Source of the DNA: JAAZBW01 sp035647855
GTDB lineage: Bacteria; Actinomycetota; Actinomycetes; Actinomycetales; Actinomycetaceae
NCBI GenBank assembly: GCA_035647855.1
Contig: DASRMP010000002.1
Location: forward strand, 1-59,065
Reading direction: 5' to 3'
DNA length: 59,065 nt
Made by a program: the position numbers and the translations under genes. The notes under the pieces are model-generated. The model saw only the letters and a list, made by a program, of their open reading frames with translations. It made no database searches and had not been told where the DNA came from. Position 1 is the first letter of the stretch, and each line of letters starts with the position of its first letter. This document shows positions 58,159 through 59,065 of the stretch, one piece after another.

Positions 58159-59065
58159 TTACCGGTACAAGCTGATCAGGCGGCCGATCCGTGCATCCCA
58201 CGGGTCGGCCGTCTCCAGTTGGGCGGCGACCTGGAGGAGCATCGACTCGGCTCCCGGCCTGACCGCGCCGAGCATCGCCCCGAACGGCAGTTCAACCGTC
58301 CCACCCGGCTTCTCCGGATCCGCAACCGCGGCGCTGTGGATCGGCACCGAGATCGACGGCGCCCCGAGCATGTTCCACACGCTCGTCCACGGGGTGAAGC
58401 GTTTCTGGGCCTCGAAATCCGCGGCAGGATCCTCGGGCAACACCAGTTCGCTCGGCGGCAGTGGCGGCGCCGAAAGCGTCGGCGTCAGGATTATGTCGAA
58501 ATCGGCCCACGCGGTGACGAGCCGCCGCGCGAGGGCCTGCATGCCGTTGAAGGCATCCGCGTACTCTGCGGCGCCGAAGCCCTTCCCCATCTCCCGCAGC
58601 CAGCGAGTCAGCGGCTCCAGCAGGTCCTCGGCCTCCGGCGGCAGCGGGATCTGCGCCGCGGACGTCGACCACAGGGGCATGAACGTCATCCAGTCCTCGC
58701 CCGTCATCGGGCGCGGCGCGGGTAGCACCGAGTGCCCGGCCTCCTCGAGCAGACTCGCGGCATGGTTCGCCGCCGCCTCCGCTTCGGGGTGCAGGTCGAT
58801 CTCGTCGCAATTCAGCGGCTCGAAGAGCAGGCCGATTCGCAGCCGGCCCGGATCTCGCTCGCACGCCGCGAGAAACCCGCCCTCCTCCCCCGGCAGGCTC
58901 CAGGTATCTCCCGGCCGTGGCCGCGACAGCACGTCCAGGAACGCCGCCGAGTCCCGCACCGTCCGTGTGATGACACCATTCGTCGCCAGACCCACGCCCT
59001 CGACGCCGAACGGCCCGGGCGAGACGCGCCCCCGGCTCGGCTTGAGCCCGACCACCCCGCACGCC
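58159..59065 (-). CDS. Amidase (amidase signature family), N-terminal part beyond window
   Basis: The C-terminal about 302 residues of an amidase-signature hydrolase are present; the N-terminal portion with the catalytic Lys-Ser-Ser core lies past the right edge. The visible start is ACGVVGLKPSRGRVS, the conserved segment just after the signature nucleophile. VGLATNGVITRTVRDSAAFLDVL and a late PWTSVWNMLGAPSISVPIH follow. Such enzymes hydrolyse carboxylic amides, and GatA is a relative, but the motif spacing and lack of gatB/gatC nearby argue for a standalone amidase. It ends one base after the convergent antitoxin-like gene. Confidence 0.88.
   Translation of the reverse strand, partial: ACGVVGLKPSRGRVSPGPFGVEGVGLATNGVITRTVRDSAAFLDVLSRPRPGDTWSLPGEEGGFLAACERDPGRLRIGLLFEPLNCDEIDLHPEAEAAANHAASLLEEAGHSVLPAPRPMTGEDWMTFMPLWSTSAAQIPLPPEAEDLLEPLTRWLREMGKGFGAAEYADAFNGMQALARRLVTAWADFDIILTPTLSAPPLPPSELVLPEDPAADFEAQKRFTPWTSVWNMLGAPSISVPIHSAAVADPEKPGGTVELPFGAMLGAVRPGAESMLLQVAAQLETADPWDARIGRLISLYR

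Overview
This is a high-GC window of chromosomal type with GTG and ATG starts, short 4-nt gene overlaps and strong GGAGG ribosome sites. The gene set points to an actinobacterium (Actinomycetota): a separate PurL/PurS/PurQ complex, a bacterial SCP-like protein in the purine cluster, a GTP-dependent PEP carboxykinase, a FabG4-type reductase, an MT0933-type antitoxin and an HspR (HAIR) operator before clpB. The family is not certain. No rRNA or tRNA gene was recognised. The left edge carries a perfect fold-back, probably an assembly or amplification artefact at a contig end.

Layout. 0.1-4.8 kb (minus): a small membrane protein, an SCP-like protein, gdhA and purL. 5.4-13.0 kb: a fatty-acid block with a ceramidase-like membrane protein, a divergent acyl-CoA oxidase/tetR pair, and a thiolase-fabG4-MaoC operon. 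Mirror-image repeat islands bound this block on both sides (4.97-5.28 and 13.07-13.85 kb), and it sits between purL and the rest of the purine operon. 14.9-18.3 kb (minus): purD-purC-purS-purQ. 18.3-25.9 kb: a PEP-mutase-like protein, pckG, an OYE-type reductase, glycerate kinase, purA and a glycerophosphodiesterase. 26.3-31.3 kb: an SLC13-type transporter and a pepA/AbgT operon. 31.3-38.6 kb (minus): an ABC ATPase, a 1332-residue FtsX-like permease with a long coiled coil, and a P-type-ATPase-like protein lacking the phosphorylation motif. 38.7-41.7 kb: fba, a small membrane protein, a TrmH-family methyltransferase and lemA. 41.7-43.4 kb: a gene-free repeat island. 43.4-48.3 kb: pyrE, a short-chain dehydrogenase and the fixABCX electron-transfer operon. 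48.4-52.8 kb: xthA and pyc. 52.8-59.1 kb: a serine hydrolase, a DUF1801 protein, clpB, a GntR regulator, an MT0933-type antitoxin and a partial amidase.

Most genes are central metabolism: IMP and AMP synthesis, anaplerosis and gluconeogenesis (pyc, pckG, fba), fatty-acid oxidation, and electron transfer from flavoproteins to quinone. The unusual content is of two kinds. First, conserved proteins have lost catalytic residues: PurQ lacks both its nucleophilic Cys and its triad His, and the P-type-ATPase-like protein lacks DKTGT and three other motifs. Second, the intergenic islands hold dispersed repeats. One is a 17-bp unit (core GGCGCACGATCGTCACA) arrayed around an identical palindrome at three of four loci. 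A second is a GTTCCCCAGC unit. A third is a two-copy element with a 25-bp hairpin whose arms differ between copies by compensating base changes.
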